Shown: one piece after another, positions 43,987 through 57,461 of the stretch | Numbering within the stretch: the first letter of the stretch is position 1 | How the letters are laid out: every line of letters starts with the position of its first letter | Assembly: GCA_910591455.2 (NCBI GenBank) | Contig: OU342804.1 | Location: forward strand, 31,257,421 to 31,321,420 | Source of the DNA: Pholis gunnellus | Lineage: Eukaryota; Chordata; Actinopteri; Perciformes; Pholidae | Reading direction: 5' to 3' | DNA: 64,000 nucleotides | Notes under the pieces: generated by a model | The model's input: the letters and a program-made list of their open reading frames with translations, nothing else | Told to the model about the DNA's origin: nothing | The model's database searches: none | Program-made: the position numbers and the translations under genes

Positions 43987-45119
43987 AAGGAGGACAAGCA
44001 AAGCCATAAACACATAACATTATACAACTGCAGCATTTAAGAATGTGTTTTTTTCATGGAGAGAAGACTCATATTTTGTGTTGGACCAACAGGTATGGAT
44101 GAGGAGATGTGTTTGGAATGTGGTGGACAGATGTCAACATAAAGGCTCTGGGCCCAGGAGAAGAGGAGGAGGAGGAGGCGACAGAGGGGGAGGTTGTACG
44201 AGAGGGAGCAGAGAATGGCCTCGGCTCTTTGAAAGTGAATTTCCTTCCCTGCAGCTAGAGATTACCAGGCCCTTCAATGCTAATGGCCGCTACAAATGGC
44301 CATAGATAAGACTTGGAGGACAGAGAGGGAGGGAGGAGGTTAGCTTAAGCCCACATGGTCTCCGTTCGGTTCCGAGGCTCGGTTCCGAATGTCGCAGAAT
44401 GGACTTTTCATAAAGAAATAAATAAAAGAAATAATAACTTTTTTTTTTGGAAAAAGTCTCCTTAATTTAATCACTTTAACCATTTTACACACTGCAAACA
44501 CCATTATAAACTATTCTACTAAGATCCGCCACAATATCATGCATTTGACGCCACAGCCGGCAAGACAACAACTCAGAGAATGCTTCGTAAATCGTGGCCA
44601 TAGCGTCTCCCCCGGCATATCACACAGCTAACAGCATTAGCACATCACACAGAGTTCAACAGTATCGTCCAAATTACTCTCCGTCAAAGCATTCAGGAGT
44701 TACAGCCAACAAGCCACAGAAAGCACAACTCCCACACTGCGAAATATTATAACTGTATCAGACCTTGAGTCGGTTTTGAGGGCCAAAACGGTGAAATCCG
44801 CAATTATTCCTTATTAGTAATGTGTTCGTCTACTAAGTGGGTACGTCTGGAACTTAAAATGGCATTTCTCTGTTCATCTGAGCTAAAATGGTGGTCAGAA
44901 TGCCGGCGGCTAATCATACAGGGGGCTTGGGGCTTGGGGGCTGACCGCGGCACGGTTTTGGAGTTTTATTCATGGAACACACGAGTGTGTTCTCAATGAG
45001 CACCCGGTTGTAACGAGTGGTCACATGACAAGATCCGTCCGGCACAGCCTGAGCAAGCGCTCCAGACAAACAGACAGAGACGAGGAAAATGCATCAAGGA
45101 GAGATATGAGAGGTAAAAA
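43985..45119. other. No recognised gene; motif-dense noncoding block at 44215-44310
   Basis: A GGA-rich purine tract (44155-44210) is followed by sequence with CTGCAG, TGCTAATGGC, CAAATGG and AGATAAG. It could be a regulatory element, but nothing here proves it. Confidence 0.3.
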
Positions 45120-45669
45120 TGGGTCAAAATGGGTCAAAATGATGCCAAAATGATGCCAAACAGCTCTGTTGGGATAGATTGTACAATATGAGTGATAAAC
45201 AAAGTGAAATATAATGAAATATATAGTTATAAAGTATATAAAAGTACAATGGAACAGCTGCTGGATCCTGGTTCGAAAATGAGAATTTGGCATGTTTTTT
45301 TTTAGATAAACACCTATAACTGGCGCTTGCTTCACTTTATTTACACCAAATCTTTTTGTGAGGCACCTGCACCCTTTGTGTGATGAATTGGGAATGTTTT
45401 TAGGCTAGCCAGGTCCTCATTTAATAAATTACAGTGCTTTTTCTTCAGACGAACCTGGGAATTTCCCCTGTTTGCTGTGTTCAATCTCCAGCTACTATTA
45501 ACCAGTAACATATACACAATATTTACTCATCTCATCAAATCTTACAATCCCTAGTGTTATTCAAGCATCAATTTTTAAAATAGACCTTGTAGTTACAGAA
45601 TTGTAGTCTCTTTTGTATGGGTTACAATTTTCGAGAAGAGGCCTAAAAAAAGGCTGAGGGTTCAAGAGG
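45120..45669 (+). mobile_element. TTAA-flanked element family, copy 3
   Basis: Reverse-complement relative of 34066-34610: ATGCCAAACAGCTCTGTTGG, AGTGATAAACAAAGTG, ATAGACCTTGTAGTTACAGA. It ends GGTTCAAGAGG then TTAA (45670-45673). The second end was not identified. Confidence 0.55.
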
Positions 45670-45673
45670 TTAA

Positions 45674-47504
45674 AACAGTACTAACGCTGTTATTATTTTT
45701 ATCTGCACTCCATTTTCTCTTGAGGGTCATTCTTTTCTGCTTGTAGCTTCTCAATCACTCTCTTGTAGATGAGGTGACTATTTTTTGTGGAATTCTAAAC
45801 ACAAATCACTTAATAAAACTCATGTTAGAAAGCACCAGCGTTCATTAGCTCCAGGCGACAGAGCCTAAAAAGGAAGAAGAGAAAAACTAGTATCCAGTCT
45901 CTCAGAAAGATTGTGATTCATTGCAGTAACAGGTGGTTTCAATAGCGATGTGGATTGTTCTCACCAGTTTGTAATGGCTGGTGCATTGAGTCTGAGTATC
46001 TGATGGCTTTTGTTGGCTTTCTGAGATAATGTGTTTGATGTTGAAGATAGAGTTAAGTTTACTTATTTGCAGATTTAGGAAATTGCGTATAATATCATAT
46101 GATGTAAAAAATGTTAGCCCTAATGTTTTGTTTTGGGTCCTGGAGACCCTGGACCCTCACAGCTAACAAATCATACTCATTCATGGTTTAGAAGTTTGCT
46201 TCAGAATATGATTCATTGCTTCCGTTTATGGCCGAGCTAAAAAAGCTGGTTATATACATGGGATGCTGCTCTATAACAGTGAATGCTGTTGACAGGACTT
46301 TAAACACAGCAAAACTGCACTCCAATCACTAATATTTACACAACTCCTAATGCGGATTGTCTGTAGGGGGTCAAACAGGCAGTTAGACTTCTCTGGGATG
46401 TAACTGTAACTTCACATTGTAATGTCACATTTTTCTGTGAATTACTTTCCCGGTAAACAATGTCAATGCTTGATTTCCTCATGCATACCTCAGATAACAT
46501 ATCAAACATTGAATATTTCCTTATGTGGTGTAATAACAATGCTTTAATGTCTTCATCAAATGTGCAAGCCCAGTTTTAGCATAAGTAAGTCACTTCAGTC
46601 CTGTTTTACATATTAAATTAAATAAGGTTTAGAGAAAACGAAAGGTATAAGTAAATGAAGAAAAAAATTGTGATTTTTTTTTTTTGTGCGTGTGTGTGCA
46701 TTGTGTGCATGTATGTGTCTATTTCTAGCAAACTACCAGAACTTTTGTCTTGTACAACAATAGAGCCATTTTGTTTGGGTGAAGTTTTTTTTTACTGTAA
46801 CATATTGACGAGGAGCTGCTGCAGAAGGTGGCAAACAGCCTCTAAACATGATTGATTTGTTGTCACCAGGTGAATAACAGCAATCTTCAAAGAACCATAT
46901 TTGAATATGTTTTGCCTTTGTTCTATTAGTCTTGAATCAAAGTAACAGTTTAGGTCATCCAGTAAGTGAGGCTTGTTAAAGAGCACTATAAAATGAATAA
47001 TCCTTAATGGGACCACCTTGAAAGTCAGGACCCCTGTAGACCTTCTTTTGACCTGCAATGGCCATTTTTCTCACTTCCCCTGGCCAATTGAAGCAGAGAA
47101 GTTGGAGAATGGCATAAAATGCTAAAATGTTTCCCAGTGAGAGGGAACTGCATGGTTTATAGAGCAGCGTCTGCTCGCCTTTTATTTGAGAACAGGCAAT
47201 GGAAACCCTCTTGTCTGAGGAATGTATTCTTTGTTGTCCCATTGCCCTCATTTACAGTGTATGGAGTGGCACAGTTAATTTGTGTTAGTTGTTCAACACT
47301 TCTGAAGTATCAGAGAAAGCCTTATGTAGCATCAATTGTCATGCTAAACACAGATTCACCCTAAATGTTAACAGTATGTTGGGACAATAGCAATCTAAAT
47401 ATTTCTGGGCATTTTAAATTTCCCCTCACTTCTTGTTTGTCGACTGGTGTTGTCAGTGGATCAGCTTTGCAGGTCAAAAAGTGTTTTTAACAAAATGCCA
47501 AGTA
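45674..47504. other. No recognised gene
   Basis: Unassigned DNA. Confidence 0.4.
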
Positions 47505-47645
47505 GTCAATAGTCTACTAGCAGCTCTGTGAGCCTATACTTCAACACAGTGGTGCTTTGAGCTAAATGCTAACATCAGCATGCTCACATGCTCATAATGA
47601 CAATGCTAGCATGCTAATGTTTAGCAAGTGTGATGTCAACCATTT
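47505..47645 (-). mobile_element. Interspersed repeat with 'GCTAACATCAGCATGCT' words
   Basis: GAGCTAAATGCTAACATCAG, CATGCTCATAATGACAATGC and TGCTAATGTTTAGCA belong to a common percomorph repeat. The copy at 48.96-49.72 kb has the other part of the same family. Confidence 0.5.
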
Positions 47646-48954
47646 TATGGTCATATTTATTTCCCCAGTAAATGTGAACGTATGGTCTCAATCTCTAGTT
47701 TCAAGTCTTCTTCAATACAGCATGATGTTTATTTCAATCAGGAGATACTTCGTTACAGTTTAACAATAATTTATTACACATGCGTAAAATTTGAATAGTG
47801 CAAAGTCTTAGGATAATCGAGGGGTAGTGATGCTGAGGTCAGATGAAGCAGAATCCCCCTGGTGTCCAGACACTGGTGGTGATGAAGGGAGCTGCTGCAA
47901 TCCGATGACGAATGAGGAGCATGACTGTGATGCTGACTGGAGGTGACTGGGGTGGAGGAGGGTCGCATCCGACTCTGCTGAAATGACAACTGACAGCAGC
48001 AGTGAGTAGAACATTTTTAAAGTTTGACAGTAACGATGTGATTGGCTTCAGGAAACTATGCAAAATCTGGTTGGTTAATTTAAAGTGAACGCCCACAATC
48101 AGCTGATAGAGTAATCACAGGGAGAGAGAGAGAGAGACTGAGATATTCTGAATGAAAAGGAGAGCAAAGAGAGTCTTCCTGACTGAACTTCCTCTTCAGC
48201 ATCATTTTGTAAATAATGGTCCATTTAGAGTCAAATCGACCATAAAGCAGGGTATGCTTTAAGGCGGGCTTCCTTGTGATTGAGAAGATGGTGACGGCCG
48301 TAATCAAAGATGGTGATGGACAAAATCTGAACCAATTGGTTTGCAGTCCACAAACCAATCGGTGACGTCCCGACAACTCCGTCCACTTTTTATATCTATG
48401 TTGGGGAGGTATAAACAATTACTTCTTCTGTGCTACATGTTCAACTACTCACAGCTTCTCTCTCAAATCAGAAACAGTAGATGAACCACACATATCGTTC
48501 GTGCTGTTGTATGATGTCTACAAGTGTTTAATCCATTGCACAGAAAAGTTTTTTGAGTTGTTGTTGGAAACTCATTCGTCAGACAGAACATCAGTACTGA
48601 CGTTTGGTGAATCATCACATAACAAAATATTTTGATGCACAAATCAATTTGAGTAGATGGAAAAAATTTTAAGCAAACTAAAAGAGGCTATTCTGAACAT
48701 ACTTGAATTTTGTGATTTTAGAGAGGTCTGTGTCCTCAAACACAATTGCAATAAGAGTTGGTCTGAGCAGGTTTTGAGGCAAATACAATTTTGTGCCAGA
48801 ATGAACCCCAAAATTGCAATGCAGTGCACTACCTAATCAACAAAACCACCGTAGCTGTGCCTCTCCTTTCACCCCGCCATAACTACATCAAAAGTCAAGA
48901 AATTAAACAGGCGCATATGCAAACATAGACAAATGGTAATGCATAAGGGCAACT
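47646..48954. other. No recognised gene
   Basis: Unassigned DNA. A short GA repeat lies at 48120-48137. Confidence 0.4.
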
Positions 48955-49720
48955 TCAGTTTGTTGGTTGGTCCATAACTTTGGTTTGGACTGAAATATCT
49001 CAACAACTAGTGGATGGATTGCCATGAAATGTACAGGCTTGTCTCATTACGCATTCGCAGCTATATCTACGAAAAACAATGCAACGAATTTCGTAGCTAT
49101 CCCACAAAATAATTTTGTATGTTATCCACGTTATCATGACCAAGGAAGTACAAAGACAGCAAAAGCATATAAACAGAACAGGTTGGAGGGGAGGTGGATG
49201 GGTCTAACAAACCGGTCTTTCAGCCAGGAGAGTTACGGCACAACCGTAGTTATTTTGACCCAAACGACCATCTTTTCCTGAACCTAACTAAATAGTTTTG
49301 TTACCTAACCCTAACTTAGTGTCCGGTGAAGACAGAAGTTTATTTTGAAAAGACCGTATGCGCAAGGAGCAGAAATTGACACGTGTTACATTCTTTTGTG
49401 GGAAAACAAACAAAAATTGAGGAGTCATTTTTCGTTGAAATTTGACAATGGATCAAATGACCCCTGATTCTTGCTTTCACTTAACCTCTCTACATCCACA
49501 GGATGGATGGTCACACATTCTGGCACAGACATTCTGGCACCATCTAATTTGGTGCAGATATTCATGCTCTTTGTGTATGTGAGTGAATCCGTTACTTTTG
49601 ATCTAGTGCCATTATCAGGTCAAAATGTCATTGTCTTGGTATTAGAGTTTACTGAACAGTCTCTCAATGAGAGTTACAGCCTCACAGAGCTACTAGTCTG
49701 GACAGACGATGCATCAGACA
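48955..49720 (+). mobile_element. Interspersed repeat interrupted by another element
   Basis: Outer repeat: GGTTGGTCCATAACTTTGG, GATGGATTGCCATGAAAT (to about 49030), resuming with TTGGTGCAGATATTCATG (about 49548) and later CAGCCTCACAGAGCTACTAG (49677). Inner segment (about 49035-49545): CCGGTCTTTCAGCCAGGAGA and CTAACTAAATAGTTTTGTTA, related to 52830-53260. The outer consensus is from memory. Confidence 0.5.
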
Positions 49721-49851
49721 GCAGGCTGGGGTCAGTTTGTCCCACAAAGTGGAATTCAAACTTTGGTGTTGTTGGAAGCGGTTTTCTCAGAAGGCCAACT
49801 ACCACACAGATAAAAAAAAAGTGCTTGGCCGTGTAGTGGGTGGTCACCACC

Positions 49852-50269
49852 TGTCACGATTAGGCTTTGCCTCTGTGTTCTGTGTAGCTCCACACCCTCC
49901 TCACTCTACCTGTCAGTCACTCTCTCGGTCTAATTCCCTTCATCTGATCTTTAATGAAGCTCTTCCCCCTCATCAGCGCAACTCCCCTCACCTGTTCATC
50001 CGTCTACATGAACTCCTGCCCCTCAGTCACTCCTTGCCAGATCATTCCTCCTGCCATGTCTACCTGCCCGTTTGGCTCGTCCTGTTCCCGGTTTCCCCGT
50101 CTGCCTTCCCTGTCTCATTCCTGCTGGATTTTCCCTCTCGTCTCTTGTCTCGTCCGTGGATCCCCTGCTGTGTCCTGTGAGTCTCCTGTCTTGGTTTCCT
50201 GTAAATAAATATCTGTTGCACGCTACTCTGCCTGGTCTGCGTCCGAGTCCTCCACCATGCCCCGTGACA
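49852..50269 (+). mobile_element. Solo LTR, 418 bp
   Basis: Begins TGTCACG (49852) and ends CGTGACA (50269), a short inverted repeat with TG...CA ends. AATAAATA lies at 50202-50209, where an LTR polyadenylation signal would be. No polypurine tract before it, no primer-binding site after it, and no second copy in the window. The target duplication is not visible. The 147 open codons across it are a composition effect. Confidence 0.6.
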
Positions 50270-51083
50270 ATACCGTTATTTCCTCCTGGGATGCCCCTTC
50301 ACCCTCCGATCAGACCACGCTAGGGGGGATGTGTAAGGGGGGCAGGCTGCCGGCCTAAATTGGTCAGTGGGAGGAGGGGGTTGTTGTTACTTTATTCTCA
50401 TAATATTGCAACTCTTTTTCTTAATATTTAATTTATTCTCATTTAATTATGACTTTATTCTCATAATTGGATAAAGTAACAATTTTCTCAAGATGGTACA
50501 ACTTCATGGTCAGAGAACACAAATGTTGGGGTATGCTTTGAAGTGCAGCAATCTCGCTGAAACACATATGAGCCATTTACATCCAGGGTTTATAAATGCA
50601 TTACAATTCATTTATTTGTCCTCGACATGAATAGGTGCCACATAAACTTACTTCCCCAAACAAAAGACACAAGAGAGGAGGAAAGAGTAAATCATGCCTA
50701 CATGTGTGAATTCATATTTTATACAGCAAAACAGAATGCCCGTGAGCCTTACCGCATTATATTCCATTATATTTATAATTGTCACCTTTCACCTGAATTT
50801 CATGTTTCCCTTTAAACAAATTTACATTTTCACCATAAAGTGTGACAGTGTTTTTACCTTGTGAGTCTTTTTGTGAGTCATCATGGCAAAATGTGGTCCT
50901 GGGACTACCACAGAAGAGGATTGGAGTATACTGTGCCTGGTATTTATATTTCTGTCTGTCTGTGGACAGATTTCCCAGCGACAGTGCCACAGCCGTGTAA
51001 GATGCAGTAACTTTACAGGTGTGTGGTTGAGATGAAAATGAAGGTTGAGTTCTGTGATTTGTGTGATCCAAGCAAAGGACAAT

Positions 51084-51086
<3 letters not shown>

Positions 51087-51151
<65 letters not shown>
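51087..51151 (+). repeat. (CA)n microsatellite
   Basis: CA repeat with one interruption (TACA) at about 51119. Confidence 0.95.
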
Positions 51152-51153
<2 letters not shown>

Positions 51154-52326
51154 TGCGCCCCTGGTCTGATTTGGCGTTGAGGCTTGTGGGATCCCATCAC
51201 AAGATGGTCTCTAGTTACTGACTGTATTTAACCTCTTCCCTGCAGTGAGGTCCTGAAGCCTACCTGTTCCACACATTTCTTTCCAGTACAATAAAGGGTT
51301 CTGCTATGCTTCATTCCAAATCAACAATTTTCTTGTGTTTTTTTTCTTTCTTTATGTGCAGCGTGGGGGTCATGGTGTGCTATAGTGAAGGCTCACAGTG
51401 TGGTGCTATTTAGAATCACATCTGTCTGCAGCCTGCATTAACATCCCTGAATGCATGCAAGGCTTAGAGCAACACCCACACTAATGAATTAAGCAGGACT
51501 GCTCTCATCCCAACACTTTGTCCTGCAGAAGACATGGAAACACTTGCTTTCACACTGATGGAACACAACATTTATATTCAATGAAATGCTTGTGGATGTG
51601 TTATATACTACAGTGTCGTGCTTTTTGGTGAAAGTGGAAAATATATTTCAATTCTTTTGTTTTAACACAAAACCTGAAAATTTGTTTTCCACATTTTGTA
51701 AAAAAAAAGAGTAAGTCTCCAGCACAAATCTCTTTTCTCATCCAATAATTCATCTTCCTGTTGGAATCTTAATAAGGATGGCTGGTAGCTGTAGTTTCAA
51801 GAGTTAGCACTGAGGTTGTGCCCAAGGTCTGCTTCAGATCCTGCCATGTAACCCTGGACCCTTTTTGTCTTTCATGCTCCCGAGTCTAACAGAAGACAAC
51901 ATTTTCAAATGTTTGCATTTAGTGAATGTGTAATTATAGCATATTGTGTCTGGCAGCCATGGCAGTGGGCGCCTGTCCACTCGCATTAAGTTGACTTAAT
52001 TGTGTGAAAATCTCAAGAGAGAAATAGCCTGATTTTAGCCTGGGGGTGTGGTGTGTGTGATGGGGGGGGGGGTCTGTGAGTTACTATGGTTAGATTTTGA
52101 AATAGCCTCCCCATATATATATATTTGTTGTAGTATTCTCAAGCGTAAATGTGTGTTATTTCTCTACTTGACTGTATGTATCAATGTGTTTTTATCAACA
52201 ATTATTCTGTTTTGGGTTGTTAGCATGCATGTGTTTTGGGGTATTTTCATATGAATATAGGTCACGTAGAGATAGTTCCATAAGTTACACATATGTGTCT
52301 CTGTGTGTTTGTGTATAAGTGCTGCT

Positions 52327-52327
<1 letters not shown>

Positions 52328-52363
<36 letters not shown>
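52328..52363 (+). repeat. (GT)n microsatellite
   Basis: About 18 GT units. Confidence 0.95.
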
Positions 52364-52366
<3 letters not shown>

Positions 52367-52829
52367 GTGAGCTGGCTGGGATGTTGAAGCAGGCAGCTAT
52401 TAGCATGGTACATGATCCCTGGTGAATTGAAGGCTTATCAAAGAGAAGCTGGAGAATTTATGTGTTGAGTTCCTCCCTCCTCTGAAAGCGACCTTGTCCC
52501 TCCCTGTTCCTCTACACTCTTCCATTCAGCCTTCAAAATGGCTCAGTGTAGTGCAATACGTGTAGGAAGACTGCTAATGTATGCATGCACACACATATAC
52601 ACATCCACCTTCTATTAGGCACATGTGTTCCCGCAAATATATGTACATGCTTGTCTGAGTGGTGCACAGAGACACATGCAAGAAAACAAATAAATGCTAT
52701 TCACGCATATTTCAAACACCAGTGAGAGATGTTTCAGTCTCTTTACTTAAATAAAAGGTGACTTAAAAAGCAGTTGTAAATGTAACATTTTCAAATGACA
52801 TTGTTTATGTGCAAATAAATCGGGCTGTT

Positions 52830-53260
52830 TTTATCCAGCATTCGTAGCCATAAATTACTGCGCTGTAATTCGTAGATTTCCTATAAAATCTATTTGTATG
52901 TAATCCGTGTAATCATGAACCAGGAAGTATAGAAAAACAAAAAACACACACACAGGGCAGGTGGGGAATGAGGTGGATGGGTCAAACAAAAACCGGTCTT
53001 TCACCCAGGAGAGTGACGCTTTTGCCCGGTGTGAACGAGAAGTCAACATTGATTTATTTGTCACGTCCCTTCCTTAGTTATTTAATCCAAACCAGAATCT
53101 TTTCCCAAACAATACTAAGTAGTTTTGTTGCCTTAACCTAACTAAGTTGTTTCCTGTGATGACAGAAATTAGTTTTGAAAAGACTGTACAGAAGTCAATT
53201 TTTTCATAAGATATCGTACAAACTGTTGTATGAGGATACTAACATTGAAACTACTACATA
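52830..53260 (+). mobile_element. Interspersed repeat, second copy of the 'CCGGTCTTTC' family
   Basis: AACCGGTCTTTCACCCAGGA (52989), CTAAGTAGTTTTGTTGCC (53116) and AGTTTTGAAAAGACTGTA (53171) match 49040-49400 in the same order. A third, reversed, partial copy is at 60650-60860. Confidence 0.55.
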
Positions 53261-53545
53261 CTCAAATACTGTACCTATACAGCTTTGAAACTTTTGCTTG
53301 AGGGAAATATTGTATGTTTTACTGCACTACAGTCATCTGACCACTAGAGTTATCTATAGCTAGGCTTAAATAAAGATACTTACAAAATATACAGTCACCC
53401 GCTACTACATTCAAATGCTACTTTCACATTCATGTATTAGTATTAGTAACAATCCAAATAATATGATTAATACAATTTTCTTTTGGTTTTAGATACTTTC
53501 TGTACACTTTGCTGATAATACTTACTGTACTTTTACTGTACTCCT

Positions 53546-54420
53546 ACAGTGCCAAGAAAACGGAAGTGAACCCTTTGGAATTACCTTCTTTTATGCATAA
53601 TTCATCCGTACAGTGTTGTCTGATCTTCATCAAAGTCACTATAGAAGACAAATATACTGTTTGTAAAACAATAACACTCAATTAAGAGTTTTCCAAATTG
53701 GCATATTTATCAGATAATCTCAAAATTAAAATTCCCAATAGGAAATAGTATGTGAAGCCCTTCACAAATGACCTCTAAAAGAAAAGATGTTCCCATCATT
53801 GAGCTGAAATTGTAGTTAATTCTTACTTGCTGTATTCTGTACAAAACACATGACAAATATTAGTTGCTGACACTCATCACATGCTTATGTGATCCATCAT
53901 TGACATGTGCTTTCAGAGTACTTCATATGAAGCAAAATAGCAAAAAAGGGGGAAGAGAACCCAGGGTTACAGCTGAGACCTGTGTAATATCTCAATCACT
54001 GAGGTCGCCTTTTATGTCCCAGCAATAAGAGAAATATAGGGCGAACTTTGAGCTTATGGAAGGCACCATGGAAGAAAGCCCGGCTCTCCCTTCAAATAAA
54101 TTGGTCACATCGTACATCTCAAATTGGCAACCTGGATGTTTTTTATGTAAGTGGGTGTTTTGTGAAAACTTGAAACAAAAGATTATATTTTGTTGCACAA
54201 CCAACTTAAAATTGTTATGAATGCAAAACAAACGCATAGCCTACCATAACATCATCCTTAAAGTGAAGCATGGAGCAGGGATCGCCCTGCAGGGAACAAC
54301 CACGCAGGCAGTGCTATAAGCTTCAAACTATGAAACTCTACATGCTCCTCTAGTGTCAGTTGTGGACGTGAGAGATGACGAGTCAATATACATTGGTTAC
54401 ATGCATAGTGCCTTTTAACA
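53546..54420 (+). mobile_element. Tc1/mariner-type remnant
   Basis: TACAGTGCCAAGAAAACGG (53546) resembles the TA-CAGTGCC start of a common fish Tc1-like family. TGTCTGATCTTCATCAAAGT, GTATGTGAAGCCCTTCAC and, late, CTTAAAGTGAAGCATGGAGC match its order of words. The transposase is heavily damaged; no frame longer than about 80 codons survives. Recognition is partly from memory. Confidence 0.55.
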
Positions 54421-57415
54421 TTTTTTTTTTCAAAAGTGCAGTGAAGGATCTGATTCTGATTCTGAATACTGGTGATTGATTAAACAGGTTAGACTACTGA
54501 AATCTATCTTATTACAACAGCTTAAAGCACTTATCAAGTGAGATTTCCATCTGCAAAGTAAATACAGTCATTAGATAATTATAGTACCTCAGAAAAAAAA
54601 TCCCTTTGAAAAAGAGTGGCTGTAAAAGTATAAAACCTCACAAGCTGGAAATATAACCAATGTACAGGTCTGACTGGCCCAAGATTTCCTCCCTGAAACC
54701 TCTGCATTTGTTCTCATATGAACACTTACTTTGGGAAACATCTTTGCAGACCTTCGAAGGTAAATATTGATATCAAATTAATTTCTTTCAGCCCAGTACA
54801 TATACAGAAGGTTTACAGCCGAGCTAAATACATCCAGGGTGTGTGTAGTCTAGCTAAGCACCAGACTGGAGACAGTTTAAAGAATATTTAGCATCCACTT
54901 TAAAACTGTTATCTACAGAGGATAATATATTCCTTAGTCACATAGCAGTGTTTTGTTCAAGCAGCTTATTCAGCCCCATGCTTTTATCAACAAAGTGAGG
55001 AAATGAAAGCAAAAGAAATTGCAGAAAGTCTGTTGAAATACTTTTTGGTGACTGATACTGTCCTCAACTCACCTTGTGTTTACATTTTACTACCGAACAT
55101 TGTTCTTGATGTCCAAGCCAACTGTGTTACAGCCCTTGTGTGGGAGTTGTTGGTTGATTGTTCAAAGTCACCGCCACTTTATCACTAACCAGTCACTGTT
55201 TGCACTCCCTAACAGAGATATTGCAGTTATCACCATGTCCCGTGTCTCCACCTGGTAACCCATTTCACCTTGTCTTGCTTTCTTTGCACAATATTAACGT
55301 TTCTGCCAATTCAAGACCTTCTAAATGGTGTTTATGCAAACATAAAACCTTTGATATTTGCGGTTAACACTTGTGGTCGAGTCTTCCTAAGAAAAATGTC
55401 ATGACTCACAAAACCAACCAATCGCGGATGTGTACGTCTTAATTATCAGTTCCTTGTGGAGATAGCCACTCACCTCATGTGATGCCAGTGATTTACGTGG
55501 GGAAAGTGAATGACCACCAGTTGCCCCTCTCTCATTATCATCAGTAAGGTGCCCTTGAGCAAGACCCTAAACCGTCAGTTGCTTGAAGCGAGCTGCAGCT
55601 GCTTGAGGCGAGCTGCAGCTGCCAAAAGATCAGTGACCTTAAAATGTATGCTTACCTGGTCACTGAAAGGTTGCCAGCTCTCACGCTTTTGGTGTTAGAC
55701 ACCAGCTTTCAGGCTCTCTCACGCTTTTTCCACTATTCAGCACCTACTCTGCTGACCTGTATTGGTCCATAAAATACATGTAATCACAGACAGAAGGACA
55801 CATTTGCATGGCTTAAGTAGGCAGAGGCGTTGAAGCATTTTCCCTCATTCACTTTGTTCTGCAATTTCACATCTATTTCAAACTGAAATGCCCATAAATA
55901 TATGACTTTCAATGCAAGTCTGTGACAGGTTAATGAGGCTAACCAATAATGTCTCCTTGTGCCAGACACAGGATCAGTCAAAATATAACTGGTCTGGTGA
56001 GATGTCCTATATCTCCGCATTGATCTTTTTGAATAAGGATTAGTTCTGTGTGATGGAATGCCCAGCTTTAGTTGCTGTGAAGTGACAACTTTCCCAATGA
56101 GTAATAGTAATAAATGCATAAAACTTGTCATAGAATACAAAAAATAAACATTACTTAATTTAGAACTTATGCCAGCAAGGTTTAGAGCTTGTTGCATGGA
56201 TCCTGGCAGAATAATCTCACTGCAAGGTCCATAACTGTTCTGAAGCTTTCAATCATGTTATACAACTTTTATCGGTAGATGGAGTTTGCTCAGTTGCAGA
56301 CTTTGAGATTTCATTATTTTTCTGCGCAATTCTAGGACTTCACATCCATGCTGTCTTAAAAGTTGAGCATCAGAGTTCATTCTTAACCTTTGAAACAGCT
56401 GTTGACAAAATAGTCTGACAACAAAGTCTGTTTAGAAGCTGTATAGAGCGCATTGACTTTTAAGACAATGTGATGTACTTAAAGTGGACAAAACCAAAAA
56501 TTGTATTTCAATTGAATAAATATGTCATTACAACAGGGAAAAATCAATTTGCATCCAATGAAGATCAACGTATGTGATCGAGAGCTCCTGAACACATCCA
56601 TGACTTTGCTTTGTCAATCATTGTTTCTAAGGTGTGATGCTAAGAATGAACTTTAAAGCTTGGCATTTTTAGTTGATTGTTTGGGGCACAGTCACTAATA
56701 CGTCACTATGACCCCACTGGAGAGAAATCTTACAGTTGAGCTATGAAGAGCACTTTCTAATTGACCTGTTTTTGCCACAATTGCAGGCTGTATCAAAGTT
56801 AAATGGTCTAATATTGCATGATCATTTGGAAGTACCATTTCTGGTCAAAGGTGGTTCTTAATGCATTTTCAGAAGCCTTTGTCACATTAGAACACTGCAT
56901 GTTATCATATTCATGTTTAAGTTTGAGGGTTTACTCGTGCAAATGCATGTTATGTTGCTGACCAAACATAGTTTGAGAAAGGTCTGATGGTTTATTCTGC
57001 CATTGAAACTAATCACACTTGTGTCTTGATTTCTTCAACCTCAGTGCCTTACATGGCGGGACATTTAAGTGAAACCCGCTGGTGAAGAGCAGTGTATGCA
57101 ATTATCCTGACAGCACATGAATGCACAATTATCTACTAAGACCCACAGGGATGGTTAGGCCTGACAGCTATGACTGAGTCTGCCTATGTCTCTCTGGATG
57201 ACTGTCAATAGAGGGCTGGTCGGATCAACAGAGTCTCTCTTTGACTATAGGAGCAGCTCGTTGGACATGCCTCGGAGGACAGATGCGCAACAAGTGTTGT
57301 AGTGTCGCTTCCGCTGCTCATGTGCACACATACACAAATGGACAGATTGACCTGTTGTTAATCAGGCACATGCCAACATGATGCCTTTCGGTTACTCACA
57401 AATGGCTGAATGAGC

Positions 57416-57461
<46 letters not shown>

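Larger units (their letters stand above)
50270..52829. other. No recognised gene
   Basis: Holds (CA)n at 51087-51151 and (GT)n at 52328-52363. Blocks at 51420-51530 and 51920-52020 are rich in homeodomain-like ATTA/TAAT words but have no proven role. Confidence 0.4.

Noticed and set aside
49737..50180. 147-codon open frame on the + strand
   Set aside because: Lies across the C/T-rich solo LTR; Ser/Pro/Leu-rich by composition and without any motif.
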